Assembly: GCA_023014485.1 (NCBI GenBank)
Contig: JAJOZX010005524.1
Location: 16,001-80,000 of the forward strand
Origin: Bathynomus jamesi
Taxonomy: Eukaryota > Arthropoda > Malacostraca > Isopoda > Cirolanidae
Direction of reading: 5' to 3'
DNA length: 64,000 bases
A program made the position numbers and the translations under genes. Positions 30,285-41,209 of this stretch are shown piece after piece; position 1 is the stretch's first letter, and every line of letters begins with the position of its first letter. The notes beneath the pieces are model-generated. The model did no database searches and was not told where the DNA came from. It saw only the letters and a program-made list of their open reading frames with translations.

Positions 30285-30896
30285 CAGGCCCACCGAGAGG
30301 GTGAGGATATCGTGGAAAAATCCCCTGGGCCCGGACCTCTAGGGGGCCCGGAAAGAGGGGGGGATAAAATCTAAAAATATTAATAAAGCAATTGATTAAA
30401 TAACAGAGAGGAAATATAATTAATAAACATACATTTTATAGAGATTATCATAGTCAAATGGAAACGGATAAAATATTATCTGCGGTCCACCAATGCCCAA
30501 GACCGACTGACAGATCTGGGAACCATTGTAATTAAAAGCCAGTTAGCCCGTACTTTAAATTTCATCAGAATTATTTACCATTTTGCTAGAGAGAAGGCAA
30601 AGAAAGTACACTTCTAATTATGAAAATCTTGCAGTAAACAATTATCTTGCCTGCATGGACTGGTACTGCATTTGTAAATTGTATGGTGATAGAATTAATA
30701 TAATTGATTCGAAAAATAAAATGGTCATCTTCCTCTCAGTTGTTTATTCATACTGTATGTTTTGAATAGTGACTTGGACATATAATGAGTTTGCTTGTTA
30801 TATACGTAAAAAAACATTCATAATAAAATACTGAGTAAACAGGGGGACCATATACCAATCCTTCCCCGGGGCCCGGGGCAGCTCTCGGCGGCCGTG
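30285..30896 (+). mobile_element. Small non-autonomous hAT element with exact 8-bp TSD
   Basis: Flanked by CTCCTTCG on both sides (30277-30284 and 30897-30904). Ends CAGGCCCACCGAGAG and CTCTCGGCGGCCGTG are imperfect hAT TIRs. It keeps a hAT C-terminal piece: KYYLRSTNAQDRLTDLGT-like DNA at 30470-30530, and at 30583 a 61-codon frame RKYTSNYENLAVNNYLACMD in which the earlier frame is lost. It has inserted into a SINE; the interrupted SINE continues at 30897. A second copy, reversed, spans 40790-47442. Confidence 0.92.
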
Positions 30897-31075
30897 CTCC
30901 TTCGTAATGGCAAAGATCATGTGACCGAGAGAACCTACATATTTACGTGGACCCAAACCACGAGTCTATACATCATCTGAACGCGGAGAACGGCCATTCA
31001 GCGAGCTACTCTCCAGACCCAATGTCGCCTAAACTTACTGATCTAACGTGAGGCGATGTCGAGGTGAAGACAGAG
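30897..31075 (-). mobile_element. SINE copy interrupted by the hAT at 30285
   Basis: TTCGTAATGGCAAAGATCAT, GTGGACCCAAACCACGAGTC and CTACTCTCCAGACCCAATGT parallel TTCGCAACATTTAAGGTCAT, GTGGATCCGAACCACGGAGT and CTACTCTCCAGACCAAATGT at 29998-30125. The first bases of this copy lie at about 30262-30284, before the hAT. Confidence 0.75.
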
Positions 31076-31799
31076 GCCGTTTAAGGCTTAATGATAAATA
31101 AATATAAGGTTTTTAACCATGAGTACAGAGGGTTGACAAAAGTAAACAGAGAGCAAGATGTTCGTCTTCGAGAACAAATGCCAACGCTCATCAATGGGAT
31201 GCAGAACTTTTATTATCCACCGTGTAACAAAAAAATTTTTTTTCTTTGTTTCTGGGCAATAACCTTTATTTTCTGATTCATTATGCTTCAAATCACTGGA
31301 AAAAAGCTGTCAGTGATTTTAAACTTCGGGTTTGTTGTCAGTACATCGATTTTGTTGAAATAAGAATATTATTATTTTTTAACCCTATATGGACATCTGC
31401 GACAGATCTGTAAACGCTTCAAAATTTACTATATATTTACCGAAACAAGTACATTTTAACTTAAATGACGATATCGTCAAATTTGTAACGGTTCAAGGAG
31501 TTTATATCACGAATTGGCAACTCCTACTGCAGATAACCGAGCTTTAATGAAAAAAATAAGTTAGTGCGTCAGTAGAAGTAAAAGTGTATGGTTACGCAGT
31601 TCGTTTTTTATTTTTTATCACTTTATTTGATTAAAGGTAAGTTGAATAATTTTTTATTACTCAATATATGTTGTTAGATTGGCTGAAGTAATATAAAACA
31701 ATTCTGATAAACTGAGCACAGAATATTTTATTGAAACGTAACAATATTGATAGCTCTGACATCCATGCCTTCTTTGCCACGTGGTATAAGGTTGTCCAA

Positions 31800-31895
31800 T
31801 TTGTATTATATATATTACATTATATATATATTATATATATTATTTATATATTATATATATATATTATTTATATATATATTATTATATATATCTAT
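31800..31895. repeat. Interrupted (TA)n tract
   Basis: TATATA/TTATATAT mixture; gives a chance Ile-Tyr reading frame. Confidence 0.9.
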
Positions 31896-32058
31896 ATTAC
31901 ATTAAAAATCACATATTTATGTTCAAAGTACTCTAAATGAATGTTTAATATAGGTAAAAAAAATTTTAAGACAAAAATAAGAATTATGTCCATATAGGGT
32001 TAAATTAATCCATTATTTTTACTTTTTCAGACGTGTGACGTGTGACGAAGTTACTGTT

Positions 32059-33757
32059 ATGGCTGCTCGTGGTTGCAAATACCCAGCGGATTCCTTCTGC
32101 TACGTGTGCGGCGAGTTCTTCGCAAAGACGGCTAAAAAACACTGCTTGGACAGTTGCACCCGTGCAAAGGAAGCCTATCATGCCTACTTCGGAATGCCAG
32201 TCGGTGACCAAGACAAACGCTGGGCACCACATGTCATCTGTGACTACTGCCGCCGCACTCTTGAAGGTTGGTTTAGAGGAGAGAAGAGGGCAATGCGTTT
32301 CGCTATCCCCCGTGTCTGGCGTGAGCCCTCAGACCATCTCACGGACTGCTATTTCTGTATGGTGGACCCAACAAAACGAAGAATGGGGAAGAATGCGCCT
32401 CCCATTGAGTACCCTGACATTCCGTCATCTATTGCACCTGTTCCCCATAACGCGACGGACCTACCTGTGCCACAGCCTCCCTTGAGAGATCAATCTTGTC
32501 CAGCAGAAGAAGCAAGCTATGATGATTCCGAGGAGGAGCAAGGTGCGTCATCTGCTGCGCGCCGTCGACGCCGGGGGCCGGTGAAAGGTGCCCCTACTAC
32601 CCCAACCAAGAGGACATCAACGACCTCATCAGGGAAATGGCCTTGACAAAGTCCAACGCCGAGCTGCTCATTTCCAGACTGAAGCAGTGGGACTTACTGG
32701 ACGACAGCGTTCGAATTACTTCCCAGAGGAAGCGGCATCGCGGCTTTTCAGTGTTCTTCACTCTTAGAGATGGGTTGTGCTACTGCCATGACATCAGAGG
32801 ACTCTTCGACGCTGTGGGCATTCCCTGCAACACCTCTGACTGGCGGCTCTTCATCGACAGTTCATCTAAAAGCCTCAAGGCTGTTTTACTGCACAACACA
32901 AATCAGTAGCCCTCGATTCCTCTGGCTCATTCAGTGCACATGAAAGAAGAGTACCAGAACGTCAAAATCCTGCTGAGTGCACTGAAGTACGACCAATTCA
33001 GCTGGGAGTCATTGGCGATTTCAAGATGGTGGCCTTCTTGATGGGGCTTCAGGGAGGCTTCACCAAGTTCCCTTGCTATCTGTGCCTCTGGGATAGCCGA
33101 AATACAGCCCTTCACTACGAGAAGAGGAACTGGCCCCTCAGGACCGGCTATGAGGTTGGGGCCCATAACGTGAAGCAAGAGCCGCTGGTGGAGCCAATGA
33201 AAGTGCTGATGCCACCCCTGCACATCAAATTGGGCATCATTAAGCAGTTTGTTAAACAGCTGGATCCAGAGGGTGAGGCCTTGAAGCACATCCAGGAGCT
33301 GTTCCCGAAGTTGTCGGAGGCCAAGATCAAAGCAGGAGTATTTGTGGGCCCTCAGGTGAAGCGACTTATTGACTCCGACAGCTTTCCTGAGAAGCTATCT
33401 GAGGTTGAGCGGGCAGCTTGGACAAGCTTCGTTTCTCTAGTCAAAGGTTTCCTCGGAAACCACAAGGCAGAGAACTACAGGGAAATCGTTGACGAACTTG
33501 TGGACACGTACCGGAGCATGGGCTGCCGGATGTCGCTGAAACTGCACGTACTACACGCCCACCTTGATGAGTTCAAAGAAAACATGGGAGACTACTCAGA
33601 AGAACAAGGTGAAAGATTTCACCAGGATGTCAGCTCTTTCGAGGAACTCTACAAGGGACAGTACAATGAAAGTATGATGGGGGACTATATCTGGAACCTT
33701 TTGCGTGAGAGTGAACTGAAATACAATCGCCAATCTCGTAGACAAACTTCTTTTTGA
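32059..33757 (+). pseudogene. Uncharacterised transposase-like protein, copy 1
   Basis: ATG at 32059 gives MAARGCKYPADSFCYVCGEF; an earlier GTG at 32035 is not needed because copy 2 starts at the same place. Order: CxxC-rich N-terminus (FCYVCG, CDYCRRTL, DCYFC, probable zinc sites) with AYHAYFGMPVGDQDKRW and IPRVWREPSDH; an acidic linker; frameshift near 32580; DINDLIREMALTKSNAELL; TSDWRLFIDSSSKSLKAVLL; TAG at 32907 where a Leu is expected; one-base loss near 33007; GDFKMVAFLMGLQGGFTKFP-CYLC-WDSR; PPLHIKLGIIKQFVKQL; MSLKLHVLHAHLDEFKENMG; SEEQGERFHQDVSSFEELY. I infer a D-D-E type core from FIDSS, GDFK and EEQGERFH. It is about 560 residues long. G+C content is clearly above the surroundings. 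Confidence 0.75.
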
Positions 33758-34213
33758 TTAAACTATAACGCTAGAATTTTTGTATCAATTCTGTATCAAT
33801 TCTCCGTAGCAATACTCTTTATCAACGCTCTGCATCACTGCACTGTATCACTGTCTGTGTATTAACATATTATAATATATAATTATTCCCTACTCGTTTC
33901 CTTCTTTTTATTTCCATTTCTAAAGACGGGGCCTGGAGAACTTCATTTTTCATCATTGATTTATCATAATAATCGTGTTAACATCAATTAAAATTATACT
34001 TAACAGGATTCATTTGATTTAAAAGCAGATAGTGTGAAAAACCCTTAAATTAATAAGCAAAAATGGCAAAAAATCAATAAATCGATCTTCTCATGAACTC
34101 AGAACCGAAGTCTGAACTTGGTGACTGCTCATTTTTACTTATTTATGCCCTAAAAAATCAGAAAATAATAGTTTTAACTCATGGACAAATTTTGTGTTAC
34201 ACGGTGAATTATC

Positions 34214-34823
34214 AAATCAAAAACTATGGAAAAACCGAAGTTGTCTGTATACTCGTACTTTTATCACTCGTTTGTATATTCATTTTTAAAGGAACAAATA
34301 AGAAATGTAACTCGAAGTAGAGAGAAATGGCAATTTAATTAACACAATTATACTTAAATAAATAATTAATGAATCACTTAGGAAATAGTTCATCAATAAT
34401 TATTTATTAAAATAACTGGTTCGTCCTGCAAAAATTAATTCAAGACTTGACAACGAATGAACGTATTGTTTCATCGTATTTTAAGTCTTTGACGTTCTTT
34501 GCATAAAAGTGTGAGCAGAATGCAAATTAACACTATTTAATTAGAACTTAAATTAATGAAGAACAAAGTCTGAAGTCATGAAAGTAAATAAAGGAAATTA
34601 TCGATTATTTAATTTTTTTAAATTAAACTTTGAAAAATTATCGTTTGAAGGGATTCGCATGCACACAAAAAATACTTTAATTTAACTCTTTAAAGACGAT
34701 TGGTACAAATTGGTAACGTTCCAAATACACGCATTCATAATTTAACCCGACAAAAACTTCCGGCCATAAAGGGTTAACGATGTCCACGAAATAAAAATAG
34801 TAAGACTTAAATCAGGACAATTG

Positions 34824-34825
<2 letters not shown>
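34214..34825. other. No gene seen
   Basis: A+T-rich flank of the 3-kb element. Nothing supported. Confidence 0.4.
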
Positions 34826-34877
<52 letters not shown>

Positions 34878-34906
34878 TATATATATATATATATATATAT
34901 ATACTG

Positions 34907-34970
<64 letters not shown>
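34826..34970. repeat. Compound (CA)n-(TA)n-(GA)n microsatellite
   Basis: About 25 CA, then interrupted TA, then about 23 GA units. A similar CA-TA compound is at 40534-40622. Confidence 0.96.
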
Positions 34971-34973
<3 letters not shown>

Positions 34974-35029
34974 TTCATTTTATCAATCAACCTAAAAACA
35001 TGCAAATAAAAAGCCAAATAAAACGTAAC

Positions 35030-36010
35030 TGTATTTCAGAGATACATGAAACTTCGTGATATAGGAAACAATAAGAGTAACAGTCGAGACACGTCATAAC
35101 ATATGTTGGAGTGTTCACTGCTATGTTCAGTGCACAAGCGTACACGATGAAGCATGTTGCTGAACACAGACTGTAGCTCCTCTGCCTGAATGTTGGCAGT
35201 GATATTAGTTATATTTTGTTGCAACTCTTCCAAAGTGTTCCAAAACTCTTCCAAACTCATGCTACTCTTCCAAAGTGTTCCAAAACTCTTCCAAACTCAT
35301 GCAACTCTTCCAAATTGTTCCAAAACTCTTCCAAACTCATGCAACTCTTCCAAAGTGGTTGTTCGAATATGTCTGGTTTTTATATTTAGCCCCACAAGAA
35401 ATAATCCGGTGATAATAAATCAAGTGAATGTGGAGGCCCATAATCCTTTAGAAATTATGCGATCACCGAATATGAATTCCAGCTCTGCCATTGTCTGATA
35501 AGACGTGTGGTTTATTGCACTGTCTTATTGGAACCAGCCATTGTGGATTTCATCCTTTGATAGGCAGCCCAAAAATTTGTGTATGATGTCAATGTAATTC
35601 CCCGATGTAATCTTGCTGTGGAAGAAAATGGGTCCCACAATCCGACATCTCGAAATTGAACACCGCACTCCCACCTTTTCTGGATGATGAGGGGTTTCAT
35701 GAATGGTGTGTGGGTTCTCCGTGCACCATATACGCGTGTTTTGTACATTCACATATCCGGTGATGTGAAGTCATGCCTCATCGAAAAAGCAACATCTAAG
35801 ATATCAGGCTGTTGTTCCAAAATTTGTAATAATACACGAGCCACCTTTCACTATCAAGTGAGCACAGTTCATGTACCACATACACCTTATATGGGTGCAG
35901 GTTCAGTTGTTTCACTGCTTTGACACAACTTCCTAATGCCATTTCTGTTTGCTGTGACAGTTTGAGGAGAGATATTAAAGGACTGTGGTGCATTATGTCC
36001 TGCACGTTAT
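35030..36010 (-). pseudogene. Mariner-type transposase remnant
   Basis: Minus strand, with many breaks. From 35750: NVQNTRIWCTENPHTIHETP, GVRCSISRCRIVGPIFFHSK and SGNYIDIIHKFLGC, the block after the first catalytic Asp of an IS630/mariner transposase. Downstream, broken frames keep AELEFIFGDRIISKGLW and a C-terminal LEELHEFGRVLEQFG region disturbed by a 40-bp tandem repeat. Its end, EELQQNITNITANIQAEELQ (35260-35036), is readable. The N-terminal part (36005-35796) is mostly lost. No TIR found. Confidence 0.7.
35221..35357. repeat. 40-bp tandem repeat inside a transposase remnant
   Basis: Three full units (35221, 35261, 35301) and a partial fourth of CAACTCTTCCAAAGTGTTCC, AAAACTCTTCCAAACTCATG. 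Differences are one or two bases per unit. A 40-bp period shifts the frame. Confidence 0.93.
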
Positions 36011-36166
36011 GGACTGCCTCTTCGCAACCACGGCTGATGCTCGTTCCAAGCTTAACACTGTCTTCACAAGCCTAAGCCTAGGCTAAGGCTCTCTTCGTGT
36101 TTGCCTTGGTTAGTCTAGGTCAGCACTTTAAGTGATTCTGGTACTCATATCACTAAGTTTCGTGTA

Positions 36167-37542
36167 CAGTGGCTCTCATAAATATTCGTACAGATAAGTA
36201 TTTCAGTTTATTCGTCCTTATCTTTTGTACCATGCACAGGATAGTTACGAAAAGTCTATTGTTCGTTTGGAAAATTTAACAAATAAAAAATTAGTTTAAC
36301 TCCAACATATAATGTAAAACATCAAAAAAATTTGAGGAAAATAAAAAGTTTTATTGAAAAGTTCTGCTTGAATGACTTCAATGGTTCGTTTTGGGTAATT
36401 TTCTACAAGGTTTCGACATCTCTCAGTAAAACTTTTAGCCCATTATTCCAAAGAAAATTGTTGCAATTAATTCAGATTAGAAGGGTTTCTCTTGTAGATA
36501 GTTTTTCCAAATCAAACCATGAATTCTCAATTAATTTAAGATCTGGGATTTGACTGAGCTACTCGAGAAGCTTGAAATTCTTTTGTTAAAGCCATTTTAT
36601 GGTGCTCTTACTTTTAGGTTTTGGATCATTATCTTGTTACACTAACCAATTGCGACCCATTTGCAACTCTCGCACTGAAAGCAATACATTTTCTTCTAGA
36701 ATTTCCTGATATTTCTTCAAATTAAAGATTCCACTGATGACAAGCTTTCCTGGACCAGAAACACTAAAACATCCCCAAAGAAGCAAACTACCACCACCAT
36801 GTTTAACCGTAGGAAGAATGTTTTTTTTCTCAAATGCAGTATTTTATTTTTGTCAAACATACCGTTGCTCGCTGTTTTCAAATAATTCAATTTTGGTTTC
36901 GTCTATCCAAAGAACTTTCTTCCAGAATGCAAATCCATCACATTTTTATAATCCTTGGCGTACTTTAAACGAGCTTCTTTGTGCGCTTTTTGTAGCAGAA
37001 ATTTTCTTCATGCAACTCCTCCATGCAGACCATTCTTTCTTAGTGTACGACGTAGAGTAGAGGGATGGACAGCGATCTTAGACAGTCTTAATGTTTGACA
37101 AATATCACCTGCAGTCACTCGTGGATTCGCAGTAGCCATTCTTTTAATCAGTCTAGCTGTACGTTCTGAAATTTTGCATGGTCATCCACCCGTCAGTAGA
37201 TTTTTGATTGTTCCATAGCCTTTCCATTTCTTTATAACTGCAGCAAACGTCGTAAATGGAATTCGAAGGTCTTCTCGTATCTTCCTATAACTCTTTCTAA
37301 TATTTGTGTGCAGCAATAATAACTCTCTTAAAATCTGTAGACAGCTCTTTACCACGATGACCCATTGCTTGCTAATGGCTTGTACAATCATCCGTCTTCC
37401 ACGAAGATTCACAGAGAAAATTCTAGAATTCAGAATTGCCGACAGTCTGTAATCAGCAAACAGCTAACTACTGATACAAATTTTAAAGTCTTCAGGCCTA
37501 AGGTGAACACAAAAAGTATTAAATAATTTTGTAAATAAACAG
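36167..37542 (-). mobile_element. Tc1-like element, truncated at its 5' end
   Basis: The right-end TIR CAGTGGCTCTCATAAATATT (36167) follows TA. The minus strand matches the 26452-28295 copy: the start region (37412 to 37182) has YRKIREDLRIPFTTFAAVIK and KWKGYGTIKNLL; later frames hold the WGCFSVSG region (36790-36740) and the LIEN region (36560). The other TIR is missing, and the element ends near 37542 at GTAAATAAA. Confidence 0.85.
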
Positions 37543-37654
37543 TCCTGTAACTAGGACTTCCCAAGACGATGGGGGGTGTCGAAATTGTAGAAAGGCGGAC
37601 CTTTTGGTGTAACGACCTAGTAAACAGCGGAGGGGGTTTAGAGTAGTTTAGTTT

Positions 37655-39330
37655 GTGAAGTTAAAAAAAAAATGCCCCCCAAAAAATGCAGGTGTTTACT
37701 TACTAAATGATGTTGTATATTATAATCCATCCCAAATAGGAAGTTTCTTAAACATCTCTCTACTCACAATCTTCTTTCAGATCGTCAGTATGGGTTCCGC
37801 AAGGGACGCTTTACTGGTGATCTTCTTGCATATCTCTGACTCTTGGTCAGCCTCCTTTCAGGATTTCGATGAAACCTTTCCTATTGCGCTAGATATATCA
37901 AAAGCTTTTGAGAGAGTTTGGCACAAATCCTTAATTTCCAAATTTCCCTCCTTCGGTATCTATCATTCTATCTGTGCCTTCATCTCTGATTTCCTTTCTG
38001 GCCGATCAATAGCTGTGGTTGTAGATGACCACTGTTCTTCTCCTACAGCTATTAAGCGGTGTTCGTCAGGGCTCTGCCCTGTCACTCACTCTTTTCTTTT
38101 TATTTATCAATGATTTATAAAGTCGCACTTCCTGTCCTATCCACACTTGTGCCGATGACTCCACCCTTTACCTCTCTACCAGCTCCACAAGGCGTCCCTC
38201 ACAACGGTCGCTCCATGCTTCGCGTGAGACGGCTTTGGCGCAACTGATGTTTGATTTTTCTACTATCTCTGGTTGGGGCAGAGGAAACCTTATGGCTTCC
38301 AATGCCTCAAAACCCCAGTAACTTCACCTGTCTATGCGTTACAATCTTCCGCATGACTGTCCCCCTATCTTGAACAATACACAACTCAATCCTTCCTCTT
38401 CTCTTAACATACTTGGTGTTTCCTTTTCTTGTGATCTTTCCTGGAAAGATCACATATACTCTCTTTTTAAAACAGCTTCTAAGAGGTTAGGTGTACTGTA
38501 CCGGCTCCACAGTTTTTTCACCCAGACTAAGTTGCTGTCTCCGTACAGGGGTCTTGAACGCCCCTGTATAGCGTACGCTTCTCATCTGGGTTGGCTGCCC
38601 TCCCCACAGCTCTACTTGACCAAGTGAAATCAAAAGCTTTTCGTTTCATCAATTCCTCGCCTCTTACTGACTGACTCTTCAATCTCTCTCTCTTCGTTGC
38701 AATGTTGCCTCACTCTCTTTTTACTATCGCTATTAACATGTTAACTGTACTGCTATGTTGCTATGAACTCGCTTGAAAATTTAATCCTTTTCTTAAATTC
38801 TTTTTAAAATGATTTTCGACAACAGTATTGACTAAAGTCCATCATGAACTTTGTGAGAAAAAATGGTTTCAAAATGAAAAATTCTTACTTGTAAATATTA
38901 TTTCTCTCGAGTGAATTATAACTTTTTTCTTGATTTTGAAATCAACTTAAGTTTGGCTTCAAACTTCAAACTTGACCAAGTGAAATCAAAAGCTTTTCGT
39001 TTCATCAATTCCTCGCCTCTTACTGACTGACTCTTCAATCTCTCTCTCTTCGTTGCAATGTTGCCTCACTCTCTTTTTACTATCGCTATTATAACGGACA
39101 CTGCTCTTCTGAACTCTCTAATTACATGCCTCCTCCTTTGAGGAGAGCACGCAGTAACAGAGTTTCGACACATTCTTATCCATTTTCTGTCCAACTCTCT
39201 AATGCAAGGATTAATCGGTATTCTCAATCTTTCGTCTATTCAACCGGTTAACTTTGGAACAATCTTCCTCAATCCATCTTCCCACCTGTCTATGACCTCC
39301 AATCTTTCAAAAGCAGAGTGTCCAGGCATC
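37655..39330 (+). pseudogene. LINE reverse transcriptase and 3' region, decayed
   Basis: Plus-strand frames read ISDSWSASFQDFDETFPIAL, DISKAFERVWHKSLISKFPS and FISDFLSGRSIAVVVDDH (first catalytic Asp in LDISKAF). After a frameshift comes CADDSTLYLSTSS (catalytic DD near 38150), then from 38334 MRYNLPHDCPPILNNTQLNP, LNILGVSFSCDLSWKDHIY, KRLGVLYRLHSFFTQTKLLS and AYASHLGWLPSPQ. A 3' protein remnant and the motif TCCAGGCATCTCTAAAATTC follow near 39325. It resembles the Jockey/CR1-like LINEs common in crustaceans; clade is inference. Interrupted at 38735 by one arm of an inverted repeat. Confidence 0.85.
38614..39091 (+). repeat. 121-bp direct duplication of LINE sequence around an inserted arm
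   Basis: 38614-38734 and 38971-39091 both read CTTGACCAAGTGAAATCAAA ... TTTTTACTATCGCTATT with no difference that I can see. Between them is the 233-bp left arm of the inverted repeat listed next. Confidence 0.9.
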
Positions 39331-39842
39331 TCTAAAATTCTGGACCTTGATTTCGGCTCTCTCCTTCTCTTTCTATGGTAGAGGGGTGCATTTTTGCGGG
39401 TGTTCACCCTTGGCCTCTCCTTACTCCATTAAAAAATGTTAAATGCGATTTACGAGTAATTGCAGTGTCCAGGCATTTCCAAAACCCTGGACCTTGATTT
39501 TGGCCCTTCTCTTCCTCTATGGGGTAGGCGTTTTTGCTGCATTCGCCCTTGGTCCGTCCTCCCTGCACAAAAAAAAAATCAATTTTGAACAAAGCATTTT
39601 GGTTTTACAAGTTTGAAGCCAAACTTAAGTTGATTTCAAAATCAAGAAAAAAGTTATAATTCACTCGAGAGAAATAATATTTACAAGTAAGAATTTTTCA
39701 TTTTGAAACCATTTTTTCTCACAAAGTTCATGATGGACTCTAGTCAATACTGTTGTCGAAAATCATTTTAAAAAGAATTTAAGAAAAGGATTAAATTTTC
39801 AAGCAAGTTCATAGCAACATAGCAGTACAGTTAACATGTTAA
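38735..39842. repeat. Pair of ~234-bp inverted repeats around the LINE 3' end
   Basis: The left arm 38735-38967 starts AACATGTTAACTGTACTGCT and ends AAGTTTGGCTTCAAACTT; the right arm 39609-39842 is its complement with very few differences (for example AAAGTCC/GACTCTA near 38837 and 39738). About 640 bp lie between, including two tandem copies of the LINE 3' end (39329-39425 and 39470-39565), the second followed by an A10 run. Confidence 0.88.
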
Positions 39843-40533
39843 CATTTATCAATAGGGAGGGACATGCTATTTGCCACTTAATTTACTGAACAACGTCAAA
39901 ATCAAAGTGGGGCGCTGCTATTATAATATTGATGGAAATTTTGGACCAAGCTAAGATAGATATGACGGACAAGGCGGAGGAAGGATTAATTACTAATAAG
40001 GGAATGAATGATTTGCCTGAATTTTGGCAATTTCGGTAAAACAATTAGTGATTTGTAAACCTTTGAAAGGGACAGAACTCAATTTGAGCAAAGAGCGGAA
40101 TTTTTAAAAGTATTTGTATAAAATCATTTGTCAAATTATTGATTGACTGATTTAGGTTCTTGATTATAAAGTAAACGCATCACTCGGTGAGCTAACTAAA
40201 CAGTATGCTACAATTGTCAGCTGTAAATAGATTCAGTTAAAATATTAAATTACTAATTTTAATTACATATTGGCAATTCAGGCCTTTGAATTTAATCGTT
40301 GCTCAAATTTAGGATTAAACTTAATGTAAAATCCTTCATATAATTTTAGAAATCGTTTTGCGAAAATACCTAAAATTTTTTCTTTGATTTCATACGAGTA
40401 TAACCTGAAAACAGGAGTTGGAATTTTATTATTATTAAAAATTAAGTTCAGTTGACGTGATATAATTTTTTAGAACATTTCAATAATTTATTAAATATCT
40501 TTTATATAAAGCGACAGATTTTCCTTTATTCGA
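39843..40533. other. No gene seen
   Basis: A+T-rich sequence; no motif recognised. Confidence 0.4.
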
Positions 40534-40534
40534 C

Positions 40535-40622
<88 letters not shown>
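40534..40622. repeat. Compound (CA)n-(TA)n microsatellite
   Basis: About 27 CA units then about 15 TA units. Confidence 0.96.
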
Positions 40623-40627
<5 letters not shown>

Positions 40628-41209
40628 AATCAAATTACAGGAGAACAATGGGCAATAATAATAGCAATAAAAAACTCGCACCAATCCTGACGAAAAAATA
40701 GAAACTAGGACGACTTACAGAACAATATCACCGTCCAAGGTAAAACGAAAAATAAATAAATAAATAAACATATTGACAACCCAACCACGACCGGGGCCGC
40801 CGAGAGCTTCCCCGGGCCCCGGGGAAGGATTGGTATATGCAGGGCCGTTTCTAGCCATTAGGGGGCCCTAAGCAGTATACCCATTTGAGGCCCCACCCCT
40901 TCATCCACCAACTCACGCCTTACTACATCACCTCAGCACACACATACAAAAAATGGCTGTGTTAATAAAAAACAATTATGAAACAATTTTAATGAAACAT
41001 TTATGTCCAAAACAACAAATATGTACTTTCAGAAGACAAACAGAAAAAATACTCTTCATGAAATTCCTGAAAATTAGCTTATACATTATTTAGAATAAAT
41101 GACATAGAACTATGTATAAAAAATAATGCAATTATCAACTACCAAACAATTACTAACTCTACGATACAATCGTGTAATAGCTAACAGTTATACAGAACAG
41201 TTTGTATCT

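Larger units (their letters stand above)
31218..34207 (+). mobile_element. 3-kb TIR element carrying an unclassified transposase-like gene
   Basis: The left end CACCGTGTAACA (31218) and right end TGTTACACGGTG (to 34206) are inverted, and a second block TATTTTCTGATT is inverted about 40-55 bp inside each end. ATTATC precedes the left end (31212-31217) and follows the right end (34208-34213), a possible 6-bp target duplication with a one-base offset. The gene at 32059-33757 is the only coding block. A poly-pyrimidine stretch ending ACTTTTTCAG (32021-32030) just before the start looks like a 3' splice site. Confidence 0.7.

Noticed and set aside
32035..32058. GTG start upstream of the copy-1 gene
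   Set aside because: Copy 2 begins at the position matching ATG 32059, and ACTTTTTCAG at 32021-32030 looks like a splice acceptor, so 32035 is more likely untranslated leader.
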